A DNA stretch of 64,000 bases from Candidatus Aramenus sulfurataquae (GTDB taxonomy: Archaea > Thermoproteota > Thermoprotei_A > Sulfolobales > Sulfolobaceae). Shown here piece after piece: positions 1 to 8,444 of the stretch. Location of the stretch: the NCBI GenBank assembly GCA_000565255.1, contig ASRH01000004.1, forward strand, positions 124,001-188,000, given 5' to 3'. A program made the position numbers and the translations under genes. The notes under the pieces are model-generated. The model ran no database searches. It saw only the letters and a list, made by a program, of their open reading frames with translations, and had not been told where the DNA came from. Within the stretch, counting starts at the first letter, position 1; each line of letters begins with the position of its first letter.

Positions 1-188
1 TAAAGGAGGTCGTAAATGGGCCTCTTGGAGTTGTATCCTCTAATACAAGCTTGAGCATAGCTATCCACTGATATTAGAGCAGAGAGTAACAAGTCTACGT
101 ACCTAACTCCTCTTATATTTTGATACATGGAAGCGTTTCCAGGTTTAAACACACTTGCCTCTATTACGGTTGAACTGGATAGAACCAC
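1..188 (-). CDS. Partial CitG/MdcB-like triphosphoribosyl-dephospho-CoA synthase (N-terminal part)
   Basis: The minus strand reads an open frame from a GTG at 188 off the window edge, about 62 codons. The start region holds 'VIEASVFKPGNAS', matching the EA-x(n)-KPGN motif near the N-terminus of the CitG/MdcB family, whose bacterial members make the prosthetic-group precursor of citrate or malonate lyase from dephospho-CoA and ATP. Archaeal relatives are common but their role is not established. The start is inferred: GTG 188 lies 11 bases past the stop of the upstream nucleotidyltransferase gene, so the two probably share a transcript. The rest of the gene is outside the window. Confidence 0.55.
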   Translation of the reverse strand, partial: MVLSSSTVIEASVFKPGNASMYQNIRGVRYVDLLLSALISVDSYAQACIRGYNSKRPIYDLL

Positions 189-198
189 TGAGGCCTCT

Positions 199-1101
199 CT
201 ACATATCTGGTGTAACGTATCCTCCAACTCTCCTGTCACCTACTACTATTACCTCCTTATCGTTGCACTGCATTAGTGCCCCCTTTACGCTAACTTTACG
301 GGCACCGTACATGACTGAGCTAAATATTCCCTCAAAGGAAATAACTTCGTACTCCTTTTCCGCCTGCAGTACGGCTGAAGAAGGATAGTAGAGGGCCTTA
401 ACATCCCCGTAAATAGTTCCCTTAGTTTCTATTTCTCCTGCTTGCCTACAAACCATTTCGCAGTACCTTCTCGGCTTCTCGTTGACGAATAGCACTGAGA
501 ACTTAACTCCCTTGTATATACCTCTCGTCTTATTATTGTAAAGTCTTTTGGCAACCTCTAGTGACAGGCCATAGTTCCTGGAGGTCTCCAGTATCCAATC
601 GTCGTCTCTCTGAAAGCCTGGGAAGCTGTGTAGGAAGTCCTCCGAGCTCTTGTCCCCGTAAATCACGAGGTCTACATCGGAGTTCTCATGGGCTATGCCC
701 AGTAGAAGTGAGCCAGTGACCCCCGCGTTTCTAGCGTCTATCTCGTGGGCGTAGATAAAGTCAATTAGAGCTTCAGTCGCCTTGTCCTTAGGGCTCTCGC
801 GGACTATTTTCTCTAATCCTTCCTCTGGTCTAAGATGCTCTTTAACTTCTGACAAGTAGACAACTGGGTAGGTGACGCCATAGCACGGTTCGTAGTCAAA
901 CCTTTGAGGCAACTTGATCAGCCTTTTGACGCCGTAATAAGGCAGGACCCTTTCGTAACCCTTCCAAAGTCCCCTGGAGGTGTAGACGTACTTGAGGTAC
1001 GCGAAGAGGTAACCGGGCGGGTTATAGTTTGTGAAAACAAAATAAATATTCCCTTGCTTGTCTACTAGAGCGTCCTTATCAAGGAAGTAATCTCTTCCCA
1101 T
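199..1101 (-). CDS. Nucleotidyltransferase-fold protein (pol beta-like)
   Basis: This 300-residue protein has the hallmark of the DNA polymerase beta-type nucleotidyltransferase superfamily in its middle: a 'GS' turn followed by a 'DVD' metal pair ('GSLLLG...SDVDLVIYG', about residues 130-150). The N-terminal part (about 120 residues) and C-terminal part are not recognisable domains to me. Its start overlaps the upstream DUF1464 gene by 37 bases. Nearby in-frame starts would cut the conserved-looking N-terminus, so the long start is kept. No substrate can be inferred; related archaeal proteins are annotated only by fold. It sits between a DUF1464 kinase-like gene and a CitG-like gene on one strand. 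Confidence 0.75.
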   Translation of the reverse strand: MGRDYFLDKDALVDKQGNIYFVFTNYNPPGYLFAYLKYVYTSRGLWKGYERVLPYYGVKRLIKLPQRFDYEPCYGVTYPVVYLSEVKEHLRPEEGLEKIVRESPKDKATEALIDFIYAHEIDARNAGVTGSLLLGIAHENSDVDLVIYGDKSSEDFLHSFPGFQRDDDWILETSRNYGLSLEVAKRLYNNKTRGIYKGVKFSVLFVNEKPRRYCEMVCRQAGEIETKGTIYGDVKALYYPSSAVLQAEKEYEVISFEGIFSSVMYGARKVSVKGALMQCNDKEVIVVGDRRVGGYVTPDM

Positions 1102-1961
1102 CCCTTTAGTCTCACAAATGATATAGGGGTATTTGAGCTCTTAAGCATATCAACGTAAACCCTATAAATTCCTCCTCCTAAGGCGTTGGCTATTAACGAA
1201 GCCCCAACAGACGCTTCCTTGAACTTCACGTTGAGCTTTATGCCCCAGTCGATTTCATCTTTTCCCCTGCCCGAAACTATTATGGGTATGTCGTACTTTT
1301 GACTGTACCACTCTGAGATTATCCTGGCTATCTCCTTTGCCCTCCTCTCGTTACCTCCTGAGTATATGGTCTCCTTGGTTATCCTAGAGTATTTGGAGAG
1401 GAGGTAAGCCACTTCGCCGTCAATCGCCCCAGGGGATACGGGACCGGGTATGTAGGTACCACCAAATCCGTCTACGATCTTTCCATCGACTACCACCAAA
1501 ATAGAGTAGAAGTGTCTTCCAGCTTCAAGCAGAACAAAGCTGTCGTACAAGGTTCTATAGAAGAATGCAGAGGCAACCTTGTCCGCAGTCCCCATGTCCA
1601 CCGTGTTTACCTTCCTGTACTCTGGGACGCTGTCGAGCTCAATGACAGAGGGAATTGTGATCCCCTCTCCTCTAAAGCTCTTCAGGAACGAGTGTAGAGG
1701 TCCCTCTTTATCTGGGTCGCTCAAAGTAAGCAAAAATATCTCCCTAGCCCCTATTTCCCTGGCTTTAATCAACGGGAGTCCGTGGCCTGAAGGCAAAGCT
1801 ACGAGTTTTGGCTTCCAAGCTAATATGTAGCTAACTAGCGTGGGAGATGCCTTTACCACGAGTGAGGTAGGTACCTCTAAGTACTTCACTACCCTGCCGA
1901 GTTCGTCGACCGCAGATATCGCGTAACTTTCGCTACCAGGATCAACGCCCACGAATAGCAT
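1065..1961 (-). CDS. DUF1464 family protein (predicted butyrate-kinase-like ASKHA fold)
   Basis: The 298-residue protein begins 'MLFVGVDPGSESYAI', the phosphate-1-type motif of the acetate kinase/sugar kinase/Hsp70 (ASKHA) fold, and has a second glycine-rich ATP-contact segment ('GASLIANALGGG', about residues 255-266) near the C-terminus. This agrees with the archaeal DUF1464 family, sometimes called probable butyrate kinase. No biochemical role is certain. It is the first gene of a minus-strand run into the nucleotidyltransferase and CitG-like genes. The start ATG at 1961 lies close to an A/T-rich TATA-like stretch at about 1985-1992, consistent with a leaderless transcript. Confidence 0.7.
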   Translation of the reverse strand: MLFVGVDPGSESYAISAVDELGRVVKYLEVPTSLVVKASPTLVSYILAWKPKLVALPSGHGLPLIKAREIGAREIFLLTLSDPDKEGPLHSFLKSFRGEGITIPSVIELDSVPEYRKVNTVDMGTADKVASAFFYRTLYDSFVLLEAGRHFYSILVVVDGKIVDGFGGTYIPGPVSPGAIDGEVAYLLSKYSRITKETIYSGGNERRAKEIARIISEWYSQKYDIPIIVSGRGKDEIDWGIKLNVKFKEASVGASLIANALGGGIYRVYVDMLKSSNTPISFVRLKGWEEITSLIRTL

Positions 1962-2000
1962 AATAAGACTTTTAAATTCAGGGGAAATAAATCAAATTGA

Positions 2001-2050
2001 ATGATGACACAAAAGAAATCCGAGTAGTGAGGTTAGTGGGCAGCCACTGA
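2001..2050 (+). ncRNA. Candidate C/D-box guide sRNA
   Basis: A C box (ATGATGA, 2001-2007) is followed by exactly 12 bases, a D'-like CCGA (2020-2023), a 3-base spacer, a degenerate C' (GTGAGGT, 2027-2033), 13 bases, and a D box (CTGA, 2047-2050). Archaeal C/D sRNAs have this roughly 50-nt layout with 12-nt guides. A TATA-like CTTTTAAATT (about 1970-1979) lies about 26 bases before the C box, so transcription would begin at the C box. The internal boxes are imperfect and the rRNA or tRNA target is unknown. It lies between two divergent genes and overlaps no coding sequence. Confidence 0.4.
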
Positions 2051-2064
2051 AGATTTATTATTAC

Positions 2065-2080
2065 GTATACAAGTGTATAC
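2065..2080. promoter_or_regulatory. Probable operator: GTATAC-N4-GTATAC
   Basis: Two copies of the self-complementary hexamer GTATAC (2065-2070 and 2075-2080) are separated by AAGT and end four bases before the start codon of the ribbon-helix-helix gene. A TATA-like AGATTTATTA lies at 2051-2060, which puts the transcription start inside or next to the repeat. Ribbon-helix-helix dimers bind short palindromic half-sites, so autorepression is the simplest reading. Confidence 0.5.
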
Positions 2081-2083
2081 ATT

Positions 2084-2629
2084 ATGTCTCCAAGTAGGCA
2101 CTCCTGTTTCATGGAGAGCGGAGTGTACAATAGGCTAGTGGAAGCCGCGAAAAAGAGGAACATGTCAGTATACAAATACACTAATGAGTTGGTATCCCGT
2201 GCACTGGATCTGGAGGAATCCGGCATATCCTTAGAGAGCGTTAGGAGCTACGCGTTACTGTTGGAGAGCCTCTCAAAGTATAAGGGAAGGATAGCAGTAT
2301 TGCCCTTCGATGCGGTGCTTAACACGGAGGTACCTCATTGGGAAGGTCTAGGTAGGGGATTGGGGTTGCTTTTGAGGCAAATGGGCAAAACAAAGGAGGA
2401 ACTAGTTAGTCTAGCCGCTTCGGCCATCAAGTTCTTGTTCCAGTTTATGGGGGAAGTAAGTTACGGCGATGGGATGAGCATTTCGTTTCCGTTCTTACAC
2501 GTCGAGATGCAGAAGAGGTTAGTTCAGTTCGCGAAAGCTTTTGTGATTGCCTTAAGTAGCTCTATGGGGCTAGAGGTCGAGGTAAGGGAAGAGGAATCAG
2601 GGTTAGAGGTCAAGTTCAAAGCGCCCTGA
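2084..2629 (+). CDS. Ribbon-helix-helix DNA-binding protein with C-terminal effector-like domain
   Basis: Residues about 10-42 ('VYNRLVEAAKKRNMSVYKY' then 'ELVSRAL') have the strand-helix-helix pattern of a CopG/MetJ-type ribbon-helix-helix domain. The remaining roughly 130 residues are mostly helical and of unknown function; they may sense a ligand or mediate oligomerisation. Total length is 181 residues. The start ATG immediately follows a paired GTATAC operator, which suggests that the protein controls its own transcription. It is transcribed alone: the DUF1464 gene is divergent and a hairpin follows the stop codon. Confidence 0.65.
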   Translation: MSPSRHSCFMESGVYNRLVEAAKKRNMSVYKYTNELVSRALDLEESGISLESVRSYALLLESLSKYKGRIAVLPFDAVLNTEVPHWEGLGRGLGLLLRQMGKTKEELVSLAASAIKFLFQFMGEVSYGDGMSISFPFLHVEMQKRLVQFAKAFVIALSSSMGLEVEVREEESGLEVKFKAP

Positions 2630-2632
2630 GAA

Positions 2633-2651
2633 ACGACAATATAACTGTCGT
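2633..2651 (+). terminator. Hairpin just after the regulator gene
   Basis: ACGACA (2633-2638) pairs perfectly with TGTCGT (2646-2651) around a 7-base loop, starting four bases after the stop codon. GAG and CTC extend the stem with a small bulge. Archaeal termination depends mainly on T-tracts, and only a weak T-containing stretch follows, so this may instead be an RNA-stabilising hairpin or a DNA inverted repeat. Confidence 0.3.
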
Positions 2652-2882
2652 CTCTATATTAAGACGCAAAATAGCATATAATGTTCTTGCTAAGATCAAA
2701 AGCGATGGCGTCACCAGCAAATCCAGCCATTAATTTGTGAAACCATCGCTGGTTTTGCCTTCGAAAACATGTAGTCCTCTCACTTCTATCTTTACGATTA
2801 AGGTAACTGATTAGGTAGATGCCAGACCCATAAGTTAGCTTTTTATAGACGGGGGACAAATGAATTGTAGGCGGGATAACGC
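2652..2882. other. Gene-free stretch with an inverted repeat before tRNA-iMet
   Basis: AGCGATGG (2701-2708) is repeated in inverted form as CCATCGCT (2743-2750), with a second matching pair nested near it (CCAGC and GCTGG). On the minus strand this area reads as a short protein-like segment with clustered aromatic and basic residues, but it has no credible start because its frame runs back through the tRNA. It could be the decayed end of a mobile-element gene. A TATA-like TTTTTATA (about 2840-2847) would serve the tRNA. Confidence 0.25.
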
Positions 2883-3435
<553 letters not shown>

Positions 3436-4599
3436 ATGAAAAAGAAGGTAGTTGTAATAGGTGGCGGAATAGGGGGAATGGGAGTAGCTACTACTTTAGC
3501 AGGTAGGGGCTTTGACGTAACTGTAGTTAACAAAGACCACTATTACGTAACGGGACCTAGCAGACCTCTACTGTTAACCGGAGAGCAAAGACTCGAGAGA
3601 ATGACGAGAGGATATGAGGAGATGGGTAAGCAGGGGATTAAGGTGATTACGGGCAACGTCTACAAGGTCGATCCCGCAAACAGGAAGGTCTACGTAGCAG
3701 AAACCTACATGGGATCAACGAGGGAATTTACGTACGACTACTTGGTAGTAGCCCCGGGAGTCGTCTACGACGGTAGTAAGATCAACGGCTATGATAAGTT
3801 CTGGTGGAACGTCACTAACGTCTACGACTTAGGCAGGCTCAGCGTCCTAAAGGAAAAGCTATGGAGCTTGAACAGCGGGAACGTGGTAGTTTATGCACCT
3901 AAGGCCCCCTACAGATGCGCTCCCGCTCCAACGGAAACGGCTATGCTGATTCACACAATCCTAGTTAACAGGGGGGTAAGGGATAAGTTTAACATTACTT
4001 TCATTGACGCTAACGACAAGACTCAACCCCCGTTTATAGCGGATATTGTGTCTAAGACTTTTGAACAAGCTAAGATTCAGCTGGTGACTAACCAAGAGAT
4101 AGCAGAGATAGGCGAAAAAGAGGTCGTAACGAGGAGCGGTGAGAGGCATAAGTTCGACTTGCTGGCAATGTTGGAGCCGAACAGAGCTCCCTCATTTATA
4201 TCTGAGGCTGGACTTGGCGAGAACTTCGCAGACGTGAGGTCTCCACAGGACTTGAGGAACCCCAAGTACGACGACATCTTGGCAGTTGGCGACGCTGCAA
4301 AACTACCGTTCCCCAAGAACCAAGAAATAGCATTTGAGAGTTCGTTATTCGCTGCCAACAAGATAATGGAGATGGAGGGACTCTCAGAGAAAATCTCTGT
4401 GCAGTACGCATTTGTGGGTTGGGCCTATTTAGGAAACTTAGAGGGCAAGTTGGATACGCTTAGCCTGCAGTTCAGCCTTGATTTAACCTCCTCGCCTCCA
4501 AAGCCAGGAAAAGACCCTCAGCCAAAGAGGGAGTACACTACGCAGAAAGACAACTGGGAACAAGCGTACTTGGCAAGACTATTTGGGTATAAAGTATAA
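3436..4599 (+). CDS. Sulfide:quinone oxidoreductase-like FAD flavoprotein
   Basis: The protein (387 residues) opens with the FAD-binding dinucleotide motif 'GGGIGGMG' (residues 9-16) and follows the membrane-associated SQR/flavocytochrome-c sulfide dehydrogenase plan, including a C-terminal 'AVGDAA' FAD-contact segment. True SQRs pass electrons from sulfide to quinone through two or three redox cysteines. Here I find only one cysteine in the whole chain, in '[12 protein letters not shown]' (about residue 160), at the place of one of the conserved SQR cysteines. It may therefore be an SQR variant or a type-II NADH dehydrogenase-like enzyme. It has its own promoter region and converges with trxB across a 3-base gap. 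Confidence 0.7.
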   Translation: MKKKVVVIGGGIGGMGVATTLAGRGFDVTVVNKDHYYVTGPSRPLLLTGEQRLERMTRGYEEMGKQGIKVITGNVYKVDPANRKVYVAETYMGSTREFTYDYLVVAPGVVYDGSKINGYDKFWWNVTNVYDLGRLSVLKEKLWSLNSGNVVVYAPKAPYRCAPAPTETAMLIHTILVNRGVRDKFNITFIDANDKTQPPFIADIVSKTFEQAKIQLVTNQEIAEIGEKEVVTRSGERHKFDLLAMLEPNRAPSFISEAGLGENFADVRSPQDLRNPKYDDILAVGDAAKLPFPKNQEIAFESSLFAANKIMEMEGLSEKISVQYAFVGWAYLGNLEGKLDTLSLQFSLDLTSSPPKPGKDPQPKREYTTQKDNWEQAYLARLFGYKV

Positions 4600-4602
4600 A
4601 AA

Positions 4603-5601
4603 TTACAACCTAAAAGTCACGACGCTTTTCTTTTTCTCAGCCTTCCAGTCCACATTTACCGGCGGTAGTCCCTTCAAGCTCCTCAAGTAGTTATAAGCAC
4701 TTAGGGCAGCCTTCACGCCTTCAGCCGACGCCACTATAGCCTGCTTATAAGGAGTCTGAGTGACGTCACCTGCAGCAAATACCCCTTCAACTGACGTTCT
4801 ACCTAGCTCGTCCACTATTATCTCCCCTTTTTCGTTTAGCTTAACGAAGCCTTTTAAGAACTCTGTCCTAAGCTCGTATCCCATCTCTATTATAACTCCG
4901 TCAACTTTCAACTCCTTAGTCTCGTGCGTCTTCAAGTTTTCTATTATTATAGCCTCAACCTTGTTCTCTCCTTTGATACCCTTTACGATGTAGCCTAGGT
5001 ACAGCTCGACGTTTTTCCTCTTGGCTACGCTGTCTACTACTTCCGGTTCACCGACCAGTTGCGGCGTCCTGGAAATATAGTAGGCTGGCTTAGAATATCT
5101 TGATAGCAACTCTATTGCCTCAAGTCCTGGCTCTCCTTCGCCTACCACTGCTGCGGGCACGTCTTTGAAGAAGGCAGCGTCGCAGATGGCGCAATAGGAA
5201 ACCCCCTTTCCTTTAAGTTCGCTTTCTCCAGGGACGTTAAGCTCCCTTGGCGACTTACCAAAGGCCAGGATCACTGCCCTAGCCTTGTAGTCACCCTTTA
5301 TTCCCTTAAGGATAAAATAATCACTTTCCTTTGATATCGCCCTGATTTCCTCGTCATAGATAAACTTAGCGCCAAACTTCTTGGCTTGGCTTTCCACTTT
5401 TGTTGCTAACCCTATGCCCGTATCAGCGTTTATGGCCGGGTAGTTCTCTATTAACTGTGTAAGGTTAAGCTGACCTCCTAGATCCTTGGAGACTACTAGG
5501 GTAGAGAGCTTCTGCCTACTGGTGTAAAGGGCAGCGCTTAGTCCTGCAATGCCAGCGCCTACAATTATAACGTCGTACATCTCTTCATACGAATTGCTCA
5601 T
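4603..5601 (-). CDS. trxB: Thioredoxin reductase (NADPH/FAD)
   Basis: The 332-residue protein has the FAD motif GAGIAG at residues 15-20, the redox pair CAIC at 137-140, the pyridine-nucleotide motif GEGEPG at 154-159, and the FAD-tail motif 'AAGDVT' near the C-terminus. This is the complete low-molecular-weight thioredoxin reductase plan. It would reduce thioredoxin-like partners such as the protein disulfide oxidoreductase encoded at 19122-19823. The start ATG at 5601 is followed in frame by a second Met at residue 8; both are possible starts. It ends 3 bases from the convergent SQR-like gene. Confidence 0.9.
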   Translation of the reverse strand: MSNSYEEMYDVIIVGAGIAGLSAALYTSRQKLSTLVVSKDLGGQLNLTQLIENYPAINADTGIGLATKVESQAKKFGAKFIYDEEIRAISKESDYFILKGIKGDYKARAVILAFGKSPRELNVPGESELKGKGVSYCAICDAAFFKDVPAAVVGEGEPGLEAIELLSRYSKPAYYISRTPQLVGEPEVVDSVAKRKNVELYLGYIVKGIKGENKVEAIIIENLKTHETKELKVDGVIIEMGYELRTEFLKGFVKLNEKGEIIVDELGRTSVEGVFAAGDVTQTPYKQAIVASAEGVKAALSAYNYLRSLKGLPPVNVDWKAEKKKSVVTFRL

Positions 5602-5989
5602 GGATTACACCCTCTCAAAACGCAGTTAAAAGTTTATTTTTAAAATCTAATAAATAGATATCAAATAGTGTTTTGTTCTCATATTTCGTTAACATATGAA
5701 ATTTTCAGCAAATACTTAGCGTATGTATAGCCTTAAATAACTTTTTTGTGAGCGATAAAGCTAGTAAAGGTATCCCATTGTCGAAATAGAGAAGTAGAGC
5801 TAGTAAGAGAGAAGACCCGATTATAAGTACGGCGATTACATCATAAACACGAGGAAATGTCGGTATTATGCGAATGAACTAGAAAACGTGGACGGTAAGG
5901 TGAAGGAGACTTACGCCGGTCATTAATTTACATAGTCTAGACTACCTAAAATTGGGAAAAACGGGAGAACTACAGGTTCTTTCTCACAG
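5602..5989. other. 388-bp gene-free region between trxB and tRNA-Gly
   Basis: No intact gene is visible. The half nearest trxB is A/T-rich and should hold the trxB promoter. The other half (5873-5989) is related to the region downstream of tRNA-Val at 44848-44966. A plus-strand frame ending at a stop near 5921-5923 reads like the last residues of a protein, but it is closed by stops on both sides. Confidence 0.4.
5873..5989. repeat. tRNA 3'-flank repeat, copy A
   Basis: This roughly 117-bp segment aligns with copy B at 44848-44966. Shared blocks include GAGACTTACG (5906-5915), an ATTAAT block, the palindromic GTCTAGAC (5935-5942) and AACGGGAG just before the tRNA. Each copy lies directly 3' of a minus-strand tRNA gene, and the GAGACTTACG block is 84 bases (A) or 86 bases (B) from the tRNA end. 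The matching spacing suggests that it was duplicated together with the tRNA, or is a conserved co-transcribed element. Confidence 0.5.
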
Positions 5990-6063
5990 TGCGACCGCCG
6001 GGATTTGAACCCGGGATCACTGGCTTGGGAGGCCAGCGTCCTACCAGGCTAGACTACGGCCGC
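5990..6063 (-). tRNA. tRNA-Gly (CCC)
   Basis: The minus strand folds as a standard cloverleaf with acceptor GCGGCCG/CGGTCGC, anticodon stem CTGGC/GCCAG around the loop CTCCCAA, and a T-arm with TTCAAAT. The anticodon is CCC and the discriminator is A. No intron and no encoded CCA are seen. Confidence 0.93.
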
Positions 6064-6097
6064 AATACTAATTTACTTAGAAGGGCTAAAAAACTTA

Positions 6098-6148
6098 ATG
6101 ATGAGAAGAGGGTCGAATGACCTCGGTGATTGGCGCTGGAAATTCTGA
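6098..6148 (+). ncRNA. Candidate C/D-box guide sRNA (best geometry in the window)
   Basis: The order is C box ATGATGA (6098-6104), 12-nt guide, D' ATGA (6117-6120), 5-nt spacer, C' GTGATTG (6126-6132), 12-nt guide, D box CTGA (6145-6148). Both guides are exactly 12 nt, the strict spacing of archaeal C/D sRNPs, for a total of 51 nt. D' and C' each deviate by one or two bases from consensus, as is common. It lies in the free space between divergent tRNA-Gly and the mutase gene, with an A/T-rich promoter-like stretch (about 6069-6080) upstream. Guides would direct 2'-O-methylation at the fifth paired base before each D/D' box; targets were not identified. Confidence 0.5.
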
Positions 6149-6169
6149 ACGTTTTTGGTCCTGTTTAGG

Positions 6170-6177
6170 TTTATAAT
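6170..6177 (+). promoter_or_regulatory. TATA box of the mutase gene
   Basis: TTTATAAT is centred about 26 bases before the ATG at 6199, so the transcript should start at or next to the start codon (leaderless), as is typical for first genes in Sulfolobales. Confidence 0.6.
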
Positions 6178-6198
6178 CATCGACTTTACTTATAGTCT

Positions 6199-7566
6199 AT
6201 GGGTAAGTTATTTGGTACAGACGGAGTCAGGGGAGTTATAAACAGGGAATTAACCCCGGACCTAGCGCTGAAACTGGGAAAGGCCATAGGTACCTTCTTC
6301 GGAAAGGGGTCTACTATCTTACTCGGAAGGGACGCTAGGGCCGGAGGAGATATGTTTGCTAGGGCCGTGGAGAGCGGGTTAATGAGCGCAGGTGTCAAGG
6401 TTTACGAGGGTGGATTTGCGCCAACTCCAGCCCTACAGTACGCGGTGAAAACGCTGGGCTATGACGCGGGCGTCATAATAACAGCTAGTCACAACCCAGC
6501 TCATTACAACGGCATTAAGGTAATAGATAAGGACGGCGTTGAAGTGTCTAGAGAGAAGGAAAAGGTAATAGAGGACATTTACTTTTTAGAGAAGTTCTCA
6601 GCTGTCGAATGGACCTATCTGACTTATGACGTCAAAAGAGAGGACAGGGTAATAGACACGTACGTTAAGGGCATCTTGTCCCACGTTGACGTCGAAAAGG
6701 TGAGGAAAAAGGGTTACAAGGTACTTATAGACGGCGCTAATAGCGTAGGTTCTATAACTACTCCGATTATTGCAAGGGAACTTGGCTGTAAAATAAACGC
6801 GGTAAACACCAACCTAGACCCTCTGTTCCCGGCAAGAACTCCTGAGCCTACTATGGACAGCTTGAAGGAGACGGCTAAGATAGCGTCTGACTTAGGAGTG
6901 GACCTGGGAGTGGCCCACGATGGCGATGCAGATAGGGCTATATTCATCGACTCTAAGGGAAGAGTGCAGTGGGGAGACAGGAGCGGAGCCCTTCTGTCGT
7001 ATTGGGCGTCAACTAAGGAGAGCGGGTTCCCTAGGAGAATATTCACGGCAGTGTCTAGTTCCATCTTAGTAGAGGAGTTCCTCTCAAAGTTTAACATCGA
7101 GGTGAAGTGGACGAAGGTGGGTAGTGTGGACATAGCCCACGCCCTTATGGAGGAAAAGGGAATAGCCGGATTCGAGGAGAACGGCGGTTTCATATTCCCT
7201 GCACACCAGTACGTCAGGGACGGAGCCATGAGCTTTGCCCTAATGTTAGAGTACATGGCAAGCGAAAACGCTACCTCTGCCCAGCTCTTCGATTCCCTTC
7301 CTCAGTATTATCCAGTGAAGACAAAGGTAGAAATAAAGCCCTCCACAGATGTACAGAGGATCTATGAGGAGCTTAAGGCCACCTACGGCAACAAAGGGGA
7401 AATCATAGCAGTTGATGGCGTGAAAATAGTGACAAAGGATTACTGGTTCCTAGTTAGGAAAAGCGGTACTGAGCCAATAATAAGGATAATGATTGAGGCA
7501 AAGGATCAAAATCTGGCAAACTCTTTAGCCTCAGAGCTGGTTAAGTTTGTGGGGAGTTTAACTTGA
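6199..7566 (+). CDS. glmM: Phosphoglucosamine mutase / phosphomannomutase
   Basis: This alpha-D-phosphohexomutase of 455 residues shows all four motifs of the family: the phosphoserine loop TASHNP (residues 95-100, Ser97), the metal loop DGDADR, the sugar-selecting ENGGF, and the C-terminal phosphate-binding RKSGTEP. It interconverts hexose or hexosamine 6- and 1-phosphates for glycan precursors. Archaeal homologues with this 'FGTDGVRG' N-terminus act on glucosamine phosphate and often also on mannose or glucose phosphate, so the exact substrate is inferred. It is leaderless and overlaps the next gene by 4 bases. Confidence 0.85.
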   Translation: MGKLFGTDGVRGVINRELTPDLALKLGKAIGTFFGKGSTILLGRDARAGGDMFARAVESGLMSAGVKVYEGGFAPTPALQYAVKTLGYDAGVIITASHNPAHYNGIKVIDKDGVEVSREKEKVIEDIYFLEKFSAVEWTYLTYDVKREDRVIDTYVKGILSHVDVEKVRKKGYKVLIDGANSVGSITTPIIARELGCKINAVNTNLDPLFPARTPEPTMDSLKETAKIASDLGVDLGVAHDGDADRAIFIDSKGRVQWGDRSGALLSYWASTKESGFPRRIFTAVSSSILVEEFLSKFNIEVKWTKVGSVDIAHALMEEKGIAGFEENGGFIFPAHQYVRDGAMSFALMLEYMASENATSAQLFDSLPQYYPVKTKVEIKPSTDVQRIYEELKATYGNKGEIIAVDGVKIVTKDYWFLVRKSGTEPIIRIMIEAKDQNLANSLASELVKFVGSLT

Positions 7567-7949
7567 AGTACAGGCTGATGGACCTTTTAGCGTGTCCCAT
7601 GTGTAAGAAGTTCCCGTTAGAGCTATATGCCTTCGAGGTCAGGGAGGTTGAGAGGAATACTGACGAAAAGAAGCCCCTCTGTGAGCTTTACTGCGCTTAC
7701 AAGGGAAGTTATATAAAGGAGCTACAACAACCTCCGCCATGCGACGAGTGCTTCAGGAAGGAGATCGTGGAGGGACTCCTTTTCTGCACCTCCTGTAAGA
7801 GGTGGTATCCAATAATAGACGAGATACCGAGGATGTTGCCCGACAACCTAAGGAAGAAAGAGGAGGACTTGAGATTCCTCGAGAAAAACAAAACTAGGAT
7901 ACCAAAGGAAGTTCTAGAAAGCGGTTTACCAGTGAACATGAAAAGTTAA
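7563..7949 (+). CDS. Trm112-like zinc protein
   Basis: The first residues, '[10 protein letters not shown]', and a later CTSC pair in '[17 protein letters not shown]' match the Trm112 family, small zinc-binding activators of tRNA, rRNA and release-factor methyltransferases. The insert between the two zinc halves is longer than usual and has extra cysteines, giving 128 residues. The TTG start overlaps the TGA stop of the mutase gene (TTGA), so translation is likely coupled. The methyltransferase partners are not in this window. Confidence 0.65.
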   Translation: MKYRLMDLLACPMCKKFPLELYAFEVREVERNTDEKKPLCELYCAYKGSYIKELQQPPPCDECFRKEIVEGLLFCTSCKRWYPIIDEIPRMLPDNLRKKEEDLRFLEKNKTRIPKEVLESGLPVNMKS

Positions 7950-7996
7950 AATGAGCTTATTAATGTGTTTGCCAAGAGTATAATTGGTGTAACTCG

Positions 7997-8413
7997 ATGG
8001 AAAGTTCCTTTATATCTAACTTAGACGAGTGGATAAAGATGCAGAAGAATTTGCTGGCGACGCTGAAAGACATGGAAAAGCAGGACAAGGATTTAGATAG
8101 GCTTGACTTGATCCTTGAATCGAGGGTAGCGTTTCAACACATGATGAGGACGATAAAGGCCTTTGACCAGTGGCTTCAAGATCCCATGGTTATAAGGCAT
8201 ATGCCTAAGGAGATGTTGGAGGACGTAAAGAGGACAAGTTGGCAGATACTGAGGGAGCTGTTGGAACTAGACATTAGGCACACCTCTGAGGCAAAGGAAC
8301 TGATAACTAAGCTGGGCAAAGAAGGAAAGCTAGATCCGCTAATATGGAGTAGGCCACTCTTTGAAGAACAGCAGGCACAGAGTAGTAGAAGGAGCACTTT
8401 CACAACAATGTAA
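7997..8413 (+). CDS. Helical protein of the DUF2153 type
   Basis: This 138-residue, predominantly alpha-helical and charged protein has no signal peptide or membrane segment. The sequence '[20 protein letters not shown]' followed by long helices fits the small Sulfolobales family DUF2153 as I recall it, whose function is unknown. It follows the Trm112-like gene after 47 bases on the same strand and may belong to the same transcript. Confidence 0.55.
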   Translation: MESSFISNLDEWIKMQKNLLATLKDMEKQDKDLDRLDLILESRVAFQHMMRTIKAFDQWLQDPMVIRHMPKEMLEDVKRTSWQILRELLELDIRHTSEAKELITKLGKEGKLDPLIWSRPLFEEQQAQSSRRSTFTTM

Positions 8414-8444
8414 AGTGAAAGAGGAAAAAGAATTTCAAAAACTT

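Noticed and set aside
6714-7256. Long antisense frame inside the mutase gene
   Set aside because: Its Ser/Pro/Leu-rich product is the antisense shadow of a conserved gene, as with other long frames opposite pyrG, cdc48, aspS and the TPP-enzyme gene.
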